Shown in pieces: positions 22,010 to 33,912 of a stretch of 64,000 nucleotides of DNA. The first letter of the stretch is position 1, and each line of letters opens with the position of its first letter. The position numbers and the translations under genes were made by a program. Source of the DNA: Ascochyta rabiei (Eukaryota; Ascomycota; Dothideomycetes; Pleosporales; Didymellaceae); the NCBI RefSeq assembly GCF_004011695.2, contig NC_082408.1:481501-545500 (forward strand), given 5' to 3'. A model generated the notes under the pieces. That model saw nothing but the letters and a program-made list of their open reading frames with translations. It searched no databases and had not been told where the DNA came from.

Positions 22010-23473
22010 GCGTTTAATCATACAACAGTGTCATGTCTTGACGCTTGCTTCCAGGCTGCCCTGCACAGCATTGCACGTCTAATCCCGCGATATCCATCTC
22101 TTTCATGTTATCTGGCCCCCAAGGTCGCCCTGATCAGCGTCATCGTGAGCTGTGACAGTTTGACGGATGCCTTCGTCTCCACAAGCCACGCTTGAGGCTC
22201 GTCGAGAACATGGCCAGCCCTAAATTTGGCCATACGTGAGACACAATGGACATGCTGGTGATGTCTGAATTACCACTTTGGTCCTGTTAGGTGTCCAGCA
22301 GAAGGAGGCTTGTCTCAAGCATTGGCACCGAGACGCGGAGAGAAATCCGTCAGTTCTGCTGGCGAAGGGCGGACTCATCAGGCATACCATTGACGGAGAT
22401 TTTGCGTTTTATTCTGCTTGCCGATGGTTTGGCGGTGGTTTCCAGCGAGGCTGTGCGGTGGTTGCTGGCGGTGGTTGTTATTGGGTGATTCGGAGCTGGG
22501 ACGCCTAATCTGCTGGGCTCGAACAGGATCGGGAAAGCTCGGTTGCTATATGGCGGTGTCCGCAGGGGTCAGGCAATCCATAACGGTTACTGTGTGAAAA
22601 CTGTGCAGTGTCTTCAGAGACGTCTCGAGGGCGATGGTGGGGGCTCCGCGGGTAGTGTGCGCCGTTGGGTCCGCCCCACTCGATCCATCCTTCGCTCCAA
22701 CACCTCCGCCATTTCTCAAAGAGGCGAGGCAGACTTAATGCCAGCCCCAGTCTCGATCACCTACCACCAGTCTCTGTGCATCTTATTGTGTGCACATAAC
22801 GCATCTATGAGCCATCCACAATGGAAACGGGTCGCTTGACTGCCACAGCTCTCCACTACTGGTTAGCAATATTCGAAACAGCATCGAATTTCTCTACAAA
22901 GCGTAGGAATTATCTGAGGATCCGTCATTGCCCTTTAGGCAGCAGTCTTAGATGCGAGGGACACGCAATTCTTCGTAAGAGTCGAACGGAACCAGGATCT
23001 GAACACGAGGCGTCCAAGTCACCCGGCAGCGCAACTCTGACTGTGCGAGACAGAGCTAGAGGATCAGGTTCCCGAGTTCAGTAGAAGCACGTTCTATATC
23101 TATTGCCACCTGAGAACCGGGGGTTTATTGTCGCGGGCTATTGTCAGCGACGGCCGATCAAGATGAGCTAAGCTGATGCGCAACTCCAACTCCGTTCAGT
23201 AAGAGAGTGCGAATCTGAGACCGTGCAGACAATAATTCTGGCCAACGTGCAGCTAGACATCTATGATCGACACACATTTGTTCCATCGCTCCTGCGTGAG
23301 AGACCTTGGTCTGAATATGATGCATTGAGAAAGGCTGCCGAAAAACCCTGCAATGTACCATACCCTCTGCTGAAGGAAACACCGTTCCGCAACATCTGTG
23401 CCCGCAACATAGAAATAGGACGCTAATCATCAATTACAATTACCTCCACATATCTCCCCCCAGGTGGCCGCTG
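22010..23473. other. Gene-poor stretch, nothing recognised
   Basis: About 1.4 kb with no coding frame above background, no tandem repeat and no recognisable RNA gene. It may include the 3' UTR of the AT-hook gene at its right end. Confidence 0.4.
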
Positions 23474-26400
23474 CTAACGGCTGCCTCTTCTGTCATCGTG
23501 AGGCGGAGGGCCCGGTACCATGACCTTGAAGGGCATCTCCCTGCCCATACTCACTGGTGGATACGGACTATAGTGCTGCGGCGGTGCAGGCGCCAAGGGT
23601 GGTGGACCGTTACGACCGCTGCTCCTCGGTCGGGATCCAACAGGGCTTTGTGGCCCGTAAGGACTTGGGTAGGTGGGCAGTTGCTGTGGAGCGGGAGCAA
23701 GTGTTCGAGGTCCAAGGTGTCCATGAAGCGATGGCGGGCCAGAGTATCCCGGAAATGTCCCAGAAGGGAGAGCAGCAAGCGGAGAATACTGCAACATCAT
23801 AGGGTGCTGTAACGGCGCTGAAGCGTACATCATATGCGGAGATGGAGCTGATAGTGGAGGCAAGTGTGCATGCATAGGATAGGCGTCTGGCGGGTAGTGG
23901 TCTTGATGATGGTGCATGAGAGAAGGTCGCTGCGCTTCTGGAGGGGTCGATGCGGGCGTTGCTGTCGCACTCGGCCCTCCAGCTGCTCGACCACCTCGCC
24001 GTCCGCTTGAAGAGTTCGATCTTGAGGTTGGTGGTTTTGCAGGCCTGCCTTCCTTCTCATCTTGCTCTTTCTTGCGCGCTTTACGCTCAGCCCACCAGAT
24101 AGTCATCGACTGACTCCGCTTTTCACTCTTGACACGCGGCTTCCGTCTCGATCCAGATGCAGGGCTAGAATCCTCGGCATGATTGTTGGTGTACTGGCTT
24201 AATGGAGCAGTGATCATGTAAGCATCTGGTGTGCTCGACTCACTTGGGTGTACGAGCGTACCCTCTTGTGTAGCTGCAGGTTGCGGTGTAGCTTGGAAGA
24301 CCGTCTCAGCAGAGTTCGGTGCTGGCAAGGGATGTGCATCTGAAAAAGGCTGTGGATCAATGGAGAACTGACCTTGACCTGCGCTCAACGACTGCAATGC
24401 TGGGGGTGGAGCATTCGGACCGTGCGCTGATGGTACTGGTGTATTGACTTCGCTGGTCTTCTTCCGTGGCCCCTTCTTGATACCAAAATCACTACGCCGC
24501 CCTGTGTTTTTGCTTCCTGGCGGTCGCCCGCGTTTTGTGCTTGCATCCGTGTACTCTTCAACGTCCATGGTTGAAGAACCCTCATCACCGGATGTTGTGG
24601 CTACTGAGCCCTCACGCACACTTTCGTGAACGAGGCGCTGATGTAGAGCCGAAGCCGCTGCAGTTCTGGCGCGTTTGACTGGCCTACTGTCAGGCTCTGG
24701 CGTTTCGGATGCAGGCATGGCGAATCTGCTGACGCCCTTTTTCCGGGCGCCACCCCACCCATTATGTTTCTTTGGAGTTGTAGCTCCTGTCACAGCATCA
24801 GTGCCATCGAATTTGCGAGGCGCTTTCCGTTGTCGCCTCGATAAGCGGCCTTCGTTATCCTCCTCATCCTCTTCGCTCGGAGCCGCAGAATCCAGCATGT
24901 CCCGCGCACGGCGTGTTCGGAGCTCTCGACCGCCGCTTTTTTCGGCCCCCGGACGTTGAACCCATGGGTCTTGACACCCTGGCGGTTTCTTGGGATCGAA
25001 GGTGTAGCCATATAAATCTGCCTCTTTCGCATCTTCGAACAACTGCGGTGCCACGGGGATACGCCCACTGTTGCAGGCCTTTTTTGGCGGGTGCATGTGG
25101 GGCGCTGTCTGAACAGTGTTAGCCTCGAACTTTGGCCCTGAACAACGGGGTATAGCTTACTCGCGCATCCAACTCCAGGTACTCGTCCTGCCAACATTTG
25201 AGAATGTACTGTGCGTTCTCGGCCAGTGCATACAAGTTTTTGGTGCTTCGTTGAGAGGCTGAGAATTTGTTGAAAGCTGCGATAATTTTGGTGACATCGG
25301 GCATCGCCTCAAATTTCCGCTGCAGAAGATAGTCGGCCAGATCTTCGCAGTCATCGAAGGCTTGTGGGCTGACGTCATGAACCCAAGGGCCAGGGAGATC
25401 CTCTTCGGTGAGTATGTCGTCCTCGGGATTGAGCCGTTTGACCGCAGCAGATTCTGCTGGTGTTGAGGCTGACTCCCGAGGCGTTTGAGATGCTGAGATC
25501 GCTGTGAAAGAGATCTTCGGGACCCTTGTCTTCGTTGTAGACCTCGATGATGGTTTAGTGCGAGACTCTGCAGCCAACGAAGGAGTGTATGAGCCGTCCA
25601 GTATAGCGTTGAGTAAACCTTCGGGAGGAGAACCATGGGGCGTAGTGGATGATGGGGGTGAACCAGCTGGAGTCATCGACTCCAAGTGCGCGCTCCCTAT
25701 AGACTCTTCTTCGACATCACTGTCTGCATCCTCTTCGCTTCCAAGGTCGTGGGAGTTGGCCAATTCGGATTCCTCGGTCACGAGGTCGTCCTCGTTAGGC
25801 TGGGGGGAGGGCTTAGCGCCGTTTGGCGTTGTCTGATTGGACGGACCATCGTCTTCTTCTGTGAGCGGAAACGTGGGAGCTGCTGTGCGCAATGGACGAG
25901 ATCGGATGGGCGAAGCAGCTCGAACCATGCCTCCACGAGCTCGGCCTCCTCTTCCTCTCCCGCGAGCACCTCTTCCTCGCCCTCCTCGTCCTCCGCGTCC
26001 TCCGCGCCCACCACGGCCTCGGCCTCTTGGCGTGGCATGAGACACAGTGGGTGTCGCGTCAGCAGATTCCTCACTCTCGTTTGCACTTTCTTCTGCTTCA
26101 GATTCAGATTCTTCATCTGATGTTGGGGACTCCTGTTCAGCGTTGTCGAGATTTCTGCGTTGTTTGGGTAGTTTGCCATGGTGCTTCTTTAGACCATCAA
26201 AGAATTCTCGTGACAAGCCAAAGACCATTAGAAATGGACGCTCGTACGAAGCGTACACCTCAGGCGCAGCATCGGTAAAAGATGGTTGGCTGGAGATGTT
26301 GGATGCCGAACGAGTGGTCTTTCTTGTCATGGTAGGACTCAGCTTGTGTGGACTTTGCTTTGAAGCAACGACTTCGGTGGACTCCGATTTTGTTGCAGTA

Positions 26401-26498
26401 GGCGCTCCTCGACTAGGACGGGTCCGCGAAGCCGTGTCATCTTGCACGGAATTGCGCCGTTGTGAGGAACGAGCAGAAAGCGTCCGTGGTGCTGGCAT
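23474..26498 (-). CDS. AT-hook and RG-rich nuclear protein, 990 aa
   Basis: Two exons (26498-25161, 25108-23474) join in phase across a 52-nt intron to 990 residues. The start is the ATG at 26498. The upstream in-frame TTG is not used because the sequence before it is not coding. In order: a Ser/Thr-rich basic start; an ordered YASYERPFLMVFGLSREFF segment near residue 80; acidic clusters; an Arg-Gly block of about 33 residues (about 165-197); more acidic sequence; a conserved-looking helical domain around the splice junction (about 385-480); an AT-hook KRGRPPGSKN (about residue 640); and a long Pro/Gln/His-rich tail. AT-hooks bind the minor groove and RG blocks often bind RNA, so a chromatin or transcription role is likely. 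I cannot name the orthologue. The gene is head-to-head with MTC1. Confidence 0.85.
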
Positions 26499-26990
26499 TG
26501 GAATCAATGCCTGGTGTAAGTTGAGCGCGCAAGTGCTGCGCTCGTATAGTTATTTGAATCGAGGTCTGCATGTACACTCCCGAGGAGGCGTAGCGCAGAT
26601 CCAAGCCTGTCAGGGAGGCGGAACACCCGCAGGACTGGAAGATGAACGATACTACGTGCAATGACGATAAGACCGCGAAAATGCTTGCAGTTGGTTGATA
26701 CAGAGATTCAAGGAAAGCAAATGGACCAAAGCAAGCAGTAAGGGACGAGATGTGTGATGATCTTTGTCTGAGGCGGTCCCTTGGCAGCAACGATCGTGGC
26801 CAATGGCAGTCCCGCGCTAGCATGACGGACATCTTCCAGCGGGACCTCCCAAACGACAGTGCGAACGTGCAGTAGTACAGTTGTAGCACAGCTGACAGTG
26901 AACGACGACCACTTGCACTTCTTACCTCCTTGAGCTGCGGCTGTTCTTCGTCGCTCACTGCTATCGTCCAAAGATTATTTGTGACCTACA
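26499..26990. promoter_or_regulatory. Bidirectional promoter region (AT-hook gene / MTC1)
   Basis: The start codons of two divergent genes are 492 bp apart. Open frames here on the minus strand are short and lack splice or start context. No TATA box is evident, as expected for housekeeping promoters. Confidence 0.5.
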
Positions 26991-28586
26991 ATGCCGCCCA
27001 AAACAGTCGAGGAGGAGCTCGCAGAGCTTGAACTGCTAGGCGCAGAGACACCAGCAGCTCCTCCACCAAAGAAGGGGCCAAAAGCCCCACGACAGAAGCT
27101 GACACAAGAGGACGATGCACTCAAGGGCCTCGAAGAGCTCGAGGACCTTGGCAAGTTCCAGCGCCCAGAAGGACTGCGTCCAACAAGTCGTCCCAATACA
27201 CCCAAACTGTCGTCATCGTCGACCGCCTCAAGCAACCGGAGAGGCGCTGATGTTGCGACTCCCTCCTCCACTGGCTCAGCGCGTACCAGCGAGGATCGAG
27301 CAGCACCGCCAAGGAAGTCAGGGGAGAGCACACGATCGTTCCACCAGAGCTTTGCGCTTACCCAAGAGGAGCCCGTCAAAGAGACGTCTGTGCCCAAAGA
27401 TGAGCCATCAGCTTCATCAGGCGGCTCCTGGTGGGGCGGAGGCTGGGGCGGTATCTTGAACACTGCGACTGAGGCTGCAAATGCGGCGAAGAAGCAAGCA
27501 GAAGCTGCCTATCAGGAACTCCAGAAAAACCAAGAAGCACAGCGATGGGCAGAGCAAGTGCGCGGCAATGTCGGCGCTCTTCGTGGCATGGGTACGCCGA
27601 CGTCGTCCTCGATGCAACATGATACCTCGGTATGCTGACAACTGACAGGCGGAGAGCTAAGCAAGCACGCGTTGCCCACCTTCACCAACATACTACACAC
27701 CCTTGCTCCTCCCATCGCACAACATGAAAGGCTACAAATCCACATCACTCACGACCTCATCGGCTATCCCTCGCTCGACCCTATAATCCATCAGACCTTC
27801 TCCACCGTCATGGCTCAGGTTGAGGGTGGTGACCTGCTTGTCATCCAGCGCGGTTCAGAGTCTACAAAACGCGGCTCTATGGAGGGATATAGAGGGGGCG
27901 GTGGGGGCTGGAACGATGGGCCATGGTGGCGTCACTCAGACAAGCGAGACCTAAGCACAGTCAAAGGTCTCATCGAAGGCACAAAGCTCACCAGGGTGAG
28001 CGCCGAATCTTATGCCGACGAGTTCTTCGCTGCTAGAGGAGGCATTGAGGCAGTTGCCAAGCAAGCTACTGAGGTCCTCAGCGAAAGCAACCCTGTGCGC
28101 AGCAGCGACATCTTCATCGCAATCCAGGCCATCAGCTATTCAGAGCCTGCAGAACTCTTTGGCACTTCGACATCAGCCGACACAAAAGAGAGCGATGAAC
28201 AGGAACAGAAGGAAGACGAGGAACTAGTCGCTTTCGCGGTGTATCTGTACGATCCTATCCATGGCATCAGTTTTAAGGCAATTAGCCAGTCCTTTCCTGC
28301 CAAATGGGCAGAGTGGTTGGATGCTCCTGCGAACACAGAAGCTGCAGGCGAAGAGCAAGGACTGCCACAAGAGATCCAAGAGATCATCGAGAGTGGAGGA
28401 GTCGACCCTCGTGAGTGGGTTTCTGAATGGTTGGAGGAGACTATCAGCCTTAGCGTTGGTATTGTTGCTCAGCGCTATGTTGCACGCCGAATGGGAGTTG
28501 GAGAGGGTGGTCTTGGAAAGGGCAAAGCACGCGAGGCCAATGTTGAAACTGGTGCTGGTGAGGCTGCACGAGCTGGTATTATCTGA
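26991..28586 (+). CDS. MTC1: Maintenance of telomere capping protein 1 homologue
   Basis: Two exons (26991-27591, 27649-28586) join in phase across a 57-nt intron to 512 residues. The N-terminal third is low-complexity, starting with MPPKTVEEELAELELLG, and then carries SGGSWWGGGWGGI, a Trp/Gly signature of this fungal family. An amphipathic Ala/Glu/Gln helix crosses the splice site. The C-terminal domain contains LVIQRGSESTKR, ITHDLIGYPSLDP and WLEETISLSVGIVAQRYVARRMG. Yeast Mtc1 is known genetically through cdc13-1 and has been linked to Golgi/COPI vesicles, so its direct role may be in membrane traffic. Orthology is inferred from these motifs and overall architecture. Confidence 0.85.
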
Positions 28587-28949
28587 GGGGTATGAAATTT
28601 CATTACATGTTGCGGGTTTACGACATGGTATACGCATTTCAGCGAACTCAGAAGCCGCCTTAGCAGGAGCAATCTCCCTTCTTTCGATCTTCTCGACCCA
28701 ATATCCCCTCGTCACGGAGCTAATCGCCACTACTTCTCCACAGCATACCCGGCGCTGAGATATGTGACGCCAATCGGACAAGTTATGGCACTTTATTGGA
28801 CCGTTTCGGCCGTAGTCGCCATCTTGGTGACCAAATCTTGGGCGCCCACAGAGACTCAAGCTGGAGTTCTCTTGCGGTGCTGCACATGTGGTGTTCCCAG
28901 TCAAATCATGTCTTAACCATCGGGACTCCTCCAGTCTCGGACATGCTCT
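28587..28949. other. Convergent intergenic region, nothing recognised
   Basis: About 360 bp between the stop codons of MTC1 and the UPF0390 gene, presumably both 3' UTRs. Confidence 0.5.
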
Positions 28950-29253
28950 TCATTTGCTCTTTGAGCCCTCTTTCTTGTCTTTCTTTCCACCCTTCAGTAT
29001 CTCCAGATGGCCTGCCTTCTCCGCAAGGAATTTCTCGGTCTGACCAACGAGGCCGGCGGCGCTCTTCTTCTTGATCTTATTCTGTTGGATGAGGTTGGCC
29101 TTCTTGGGCTTGATGACCTTCGCACCAGGTCGAGGGCCGGATTTGGAGGCTCTGCAGGTCCGGTTAGTCCATGTGCAGAAACAAACCGAAAAGGAAGCTA
29201 TACTTCCTAGGCGCCGCAACAGGCTTGGACTTTTTGACTGCTCCCTGTGCCAT
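28950..29253 (-). CDS. UPF0390 (DUF2462) small basic protein
   Basis: Two exons (29253-29204, 29151-28950) join in phase across a 52-nt intron to 83 residues. The protein is small and very basic. It starts MAQGAVKKSKPVAAP, continues RKASKSGPRPGAKVIKPKK, then LIQQNKIKKKSAAGLVGQTE and a KAGHLEILKGGKKDKK tail, the classic UPF0390 pattern shared with human C19orf53. The second exon alone, read with a spurious upstream extension, looks like an 89-residue protein; the first exon restores the proper N-terminus. Homologues are nucleolar or ribosome-associated in large-scale studies, with no firm function. Confidence 0.9.
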
Positions 29254-29945
29254 TTCGTCGGTTGTGAATTGTCGAGACGGGGTTGCGTGCAGTTCGCGCC
29301 TGCTTTGGAAAATGTTCAGTCACAGTCGCGGCTGCCGAAAGTTTCAGGCTTGGCATGTCCGAGCGGTTTGCGGGGACAACTAGCGCGGGTCCACATTAGC
29401 CTTTTCAAATTCACCTCCGCCCGGACACCAAGACCGTTTGATACAGCCTCTACGTCGCTCTCATTGCAGCTGATACACGAGTCGCGGGACTCTGATTATA
29501 GCAGACCTTACGGAATATTTTCAGTTGATTTTATTTCGTTTTGTCAGACTTTCAGCGTATTGCCTACATATGCTTAACGCTTTCTACCGTACCGAGAGGA
29601 GTTCGGGACAATCTTCTTTCGGCATCTTACTTCGCAGCTACGCTGCTCGCCCCACTCAATGAACCTGGGGAAGCCACGATGGTCTCGTCGCGTGTGATTT
29701 ATCCTTGAATATAGCCGGTCACCGCAGCGCACGTCACTTCGGACCGTTTAGCAGCGTCTTGTTACTGGAAATTGGGCGATGGACTTGCGTGGGAAGAGTG
29801 ATCAACACAGGGCTATGGAGCCGTTCGTACCTGTGGATGTAGGCCATCCTGGCTAATGTCTTGCATGGGACCTTTGCGTACATAAGAAGTCCAGGCATCC
29901 CCCTCGATGGTTCAGCAGCCCTAGCAATTCTGCCTCATCGCCACC
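29254..29945. other. Divergent intergenic region (UPF0390 / GH115)
   Basis: About 690 bp between divergent starts. No coding frame or repeat is evident. The promoters of both genes should lie here; a CATAAGA sequence near 29881, about 60 nt before the GH115 start, is a weak TATA candidate. Confidence 0.45.
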
Positions 29946-32900
29946 ATGGAGCTCTCACCGCGTCGTATAGTAAGCATTGTGCTCTCTGCGTGCCTTGTCG
30001 TTCCTACAACTGCTATTGAGAGCTTCCGTAGACCTACCGTCAACTTCGCTGCCAGCAATGAAAGCTATCTTCTCGCTACCAGTTCTCAGCCAGCCAGCAT
30101 TCACATCGATGCTGCAGATTGGCCTGGTGTACTTCGAGCGGCGCACGATCTTGCCATTGACTTCGGACGAGTAACAAACGCCAATGCAACATTGACAGCC
30201 ACTGGTTCGCCCACCGCAAACGCGTCCACGATCTTCAATGTCACAGGCATCAGCGATGACTGGAGTGCGGGCACGAGCGGAAACAGCACTGGTGGCACGG
30301 CCATCATCGTGGGCACAGTCGGGAATTCGAGCTTGATTGACGCTTTAATCTCAAGCGGCAAGCTCGATATCAGCGAAATTGAAGGGCAATGGGAGGCGTA
30401 TGTCAGCGCGTTAGTGCGGAATCCCATGAATGGGACCGATCAGGCGCTTGTCATTGCTGGTAAGCTTTTCAGTGTAGTATTTGGAGGGTTTGAATTGACA
30501 ACGCGCAGGCAGCGACCGCCGAGGTGCGATTTACGGTATCTACGACGTCTCAGAGCAGATAGGTGTATCCCCATGGCATTGGTTCGCCGATGTGCCTCCC
30601 AAGAGCCACGCTGAGGTCTACGCACTCGACGTCACAAAGGTGCAGAAGACTCCCACTGTCAAATATCGTGGCTTCTTCATCAACGACGAAGCCCCTGCGC
30701 TGACCGGATGGGCGAACAACAAATACCCGGTATACGGAGGCAACAGCCCTTTTGGAGCCGAGTTCTACGCCCATGTCTTCGAGCTGCTGCTCAGATCAAG
30801 GGCAAACTACTTGTGGCCAGCGATGTGGAACGGTATGTTCAATGTCGATGACCCACGCAACCAGCCGCTTGCAGACGAGTACGGTATTGTGATGGGAACT
30901 TCGCACACCGAACCCATGGTGCGTGCCACCTCTGAGTGGAGCAAAGTGGCCAAGGGCAGTGAGTCTGGCTGGCAATGGGCGACTAACAATGCTACACTGT
31001 ACGACTACTTCTATGAAGGCGCTCAGCGAGCCGCGCCCTTCGAGAACGTGGTCACCGTTGGAATGCGCGGCTACCATGACACCGCTATGTCTTCCGATGT
31101 ACAAACGAGTGTACTTGAGGCCGTCGTGGACGCCCAACAGGACATCTTGAACAAGATCTACGGCAATGCTTCGGAAGTGCCACAGATGTGGTGTCTGTAC
31201 AAAGAGGTTCAGGATTACTTCGAGGCTGGTATGAAGGTTCCAGACTATGTCACACTGCTGTGGACCGAGGACAACTTCCAAAACATTCGAAGATTACCCG
31301 TCGGCGACGAGAAGAAGAGATCCGGCGGCGCCGGTGTCTATTACCATTTCGATTACGTCGGTGACTCGCGCAACTACAAGTGGATCGACACTATCCAGCT
31401 GCAGAAGACGTATGAGCAAATGCGACTGGCGAAGGACCGCGACGCAGACAGAATTTGGATTGTCAACGTCGGTGACATCAAGCCTAGTGAGGTGGCTATC
31501 AGCCACTGGTTCGACATTGCTTACGACATCGATTCCTACGACGAGACGTCGGTGCCTCAGTGGACTGCAGACTGGGCTGCACGAAACTTTGATAAAGTAC
31601 ATGCACAGACGGTCTCGGAAATTCTGGACGAGTACGGTTTCCTCGCAAACATGCGCAAGTTTGAATGGGTCGAGCCCTCTTCGTACAGCATTCTCAACTA
31701 CGAAGAGGCTGACCGCATTCTTGCGCAGTGGCAAGATATCGGCAAGAAAGCCCAGAATATCTTCGATGTTCTTCCTGCGGCACAACAGCCCGCCTTCTAC
31801 GAGATGGTCTTGCACCGCGTACTTGCGGGTGGCAACTTTGTCGACGTGCAGATCTCTGGAGCAAGGAACATTGCTTACAGCGGCATGGGAAGGAACAGCG
31901 CGAACAGATGGATGCAGCGCACAATTGACGGTATGAACAAGGACCACAACCTTACACAGCGCTACCATGAGCTGTTCAATGGCAAGTGGAACCATATGAT
32001 GGATCAGACCCATTTTGGATACCAAGGTTACTGGCAACAACCCATGCGCCAGTCGACGCCCTACCTCCGTTGGGTTCAGACATCAGAGCGAGGACTCGCT
32101 GGCGACCTTGGCGTTGCCGTTGAAGGCAGCAACGCTACAATTCCTGGTGATGACCAATGGCACTCAAACGGTGGCGGTTCTCTGAACCTTCTCGATATCA
32201 CACCCTTTACTCCTAAACGCTGGTTGGAAATTGCCTCCGTTGGTACACAGACCTTCAACTGGAACATCTCGGCAGAGCCTTTCATCAAGCTATCTCAAGC
32301 GTCTGGCACCATGGCACCGAACGACGAAGATGTCCGCGTCTACGTCGAAGTCGATTTCTCCCAGGTCCCTGATGGTTTCGGTAAGAAGAGTGTCCTGAAC
32401 ATTTCTAGCAGCAACGACTATGGTACCCAGTTCGGCATGCCGCAAGTGATCTTACAGGTAAACAAGACAAGCGTTCCCTCAAACTTCAGCGCTGGTTTTG
32501 TCGAATCCGCAGGCCAACTCGCCTTCGAGGCAGAACACTACACGCGCCTGACCCCAAAAGGAAACCTGTCTTTGACGACTCTACCCAACTACGGACGTAC
32601 CCTCTCAGCCATCAAGCTCAACGATTCGCTCGTCGAAGGCCTCACCTCAGCGACCGCGCCAACTATTGAGTACGACTTCGTCACATTCACCCCGACGACC
32701 GCCTCCAAGGGCCTCAACGTCACGTTTATACTTAGTCCTAGTCTCAATATCGACCCAAAGAAGCCTCTTGCCTACATTGCTCAGATCGACAACAAGCCTG
32801 AGCAGCGACGCCAGTACGTCATCGACCAACCACAGCCAAACTTTCCTGTTGGATGGGGTACAGCGGTCGCGCAGAACGCATGGTACAATACGACGAACTT

Positions 32901-33063
32901 TGGTGAGACAAGCCCAGGCAAGCACACGCTAAAGGTGTGGCTTGTGGAGGCAAATGTCATTCTGCAAAAGGTGGTGCTCAATCTGGGGGGTGTGGCTTAC
33001 AGTCACAATGGCCCGCCTGAGAGTTATCGTATTGATGGGGGTAATTCAACTGTGGCATATTAG
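29946..33063 (+). CDS. GH115 xylan alpha-1,2-glucuronidase, secreted
   Basis: Two exons (29946-30459, 30509-33063) join in phase across a 49-nt intron to 1022 residues, the normal GH115 size. A signal peptide of about 23 residues is followed by a domain with many N-glycosylation sequons. Family-typical stretches include GAIYGIYDVSEQIGVSPW, YRGFFINDEAP, LRSRANYLWPAMWN, GIVMGTSHTEPM, VTLLWTEDNFQNIRRLP, GGAGVYYHFDYVG and the long catalytic barrel to about residue 600, then beta-sandwich C-terminal domains. GH115 enzymes remove (4-O-methyl)-glucuronic acid side chains from glucuronoxylan. The intron falls in the middle of the N-terminal domain. The gene stands alone, followed by the SDR relic. 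Confidence 0.93.
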
Positions 33064-33285
33064 ATAGTCCGAAGAAGTGTAGCGAATTGAAAAGAAGTTT
33101 GGATCAGATTGTCTTTGACACCGTCTTAGCTGCAGTCAGACCGCCAAGTTTCATGCTATCTTCCGCTATCGCGTTGTAGCGCAATCTCATCCTTCTCTGC
33201 GCGTGCCATCTTGGGAAATAGACATGAGGAAGAACCCGCTAATTAAGCGAATGTATATAGCCGCACTATAACACCGTACACACAC

Positions 33286-33633
33286 ATGAGCTCAGGTACA
33301 CTCATCATCCTCGTGTCAACTTCTCTTTGTAACCTTTTAGTTATCACACCCAGCTATCTGCTCTATGTGACCTTCAAAGACGTCATCGAGCAGATGGTGC
33401 GTGTGCTGGCCAAAGACCTAGGCACAAAAGGTATCTGTGTCAATGGTGTTGCTCCAGGGCCTACGGCGACAGAGCTCTTTTTCCAGGGCAGGAGCGAAGA
33501 GCTGGCCAACAGGATTGCAAGTGGGAACCATTTCGATAGAGTCGGTGAGCCAAGGATCGCGTACTTCTCTGGTGAATGCGGGGCTTGGGTCAATGGGTAG
33601 ACTCTGAGAGTCGACGGTGGTATGAATTTTTAA
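33286..33633 (+). pseudogene. Short-chain dehydrogenase/reductase relic (C-terminal half)
   Basis: Only the C-terminal half of an SDR remains. Visible are a degenerate VSTSL strand, an active-site-like Tyr-x-x-x-Lys (YVTFK), a conserved EQMVRVLAKDLGTKGICVNG stretch, and the APGPTATELFFQGRSEE segment. The Rossmann N-terminus with its TGxxxGIG motif is absent from the DNA upstream. The helix before the final strand is shortened (VGEPRIAYFSGE). After WVNG comes TAG (33598-33600), where the family has Gln, and the frame then continues TLRVDGGMNF to TAA at 33631-33633. That TAG is one C-to-T change from CAG. The copy is therefore truncated, internally deleted and closed by a nonsense codon, and it should make no active enzyme. 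Confidence 0.75.
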
Positions 33634-33912
33634 TAGTGTCATAGTGCACACGTCTTCGAGTACGAATTTCAGTATTATGCGATGCGATTGTGATCAAGAT
33701 GTAATTCACTCTGCACATGAACGACTTAATAGAAGTTAAGGACGAGCATTGGCCCTAGTCCTGTTCAGGCGTAGCACACCTGGTGTCCTCCATCTTCGGC
33801 CCGCAACTTCCAGGGCCGTAAGCATCGCATAGGTAACCAACCCGCCGCATCGACATCTTTATTGCTTCGCTACACGCTTTTCGAGGGTGATGGAAGCCCG
33901 ATCTACGTTACC

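Noticed and set aside
29340..29400. tRNA-Ser-like GGCATGTCCGAGCGGT
   Set aside because: Resembles a D-arm only; no anticodon arm, B box or closing stem follows.
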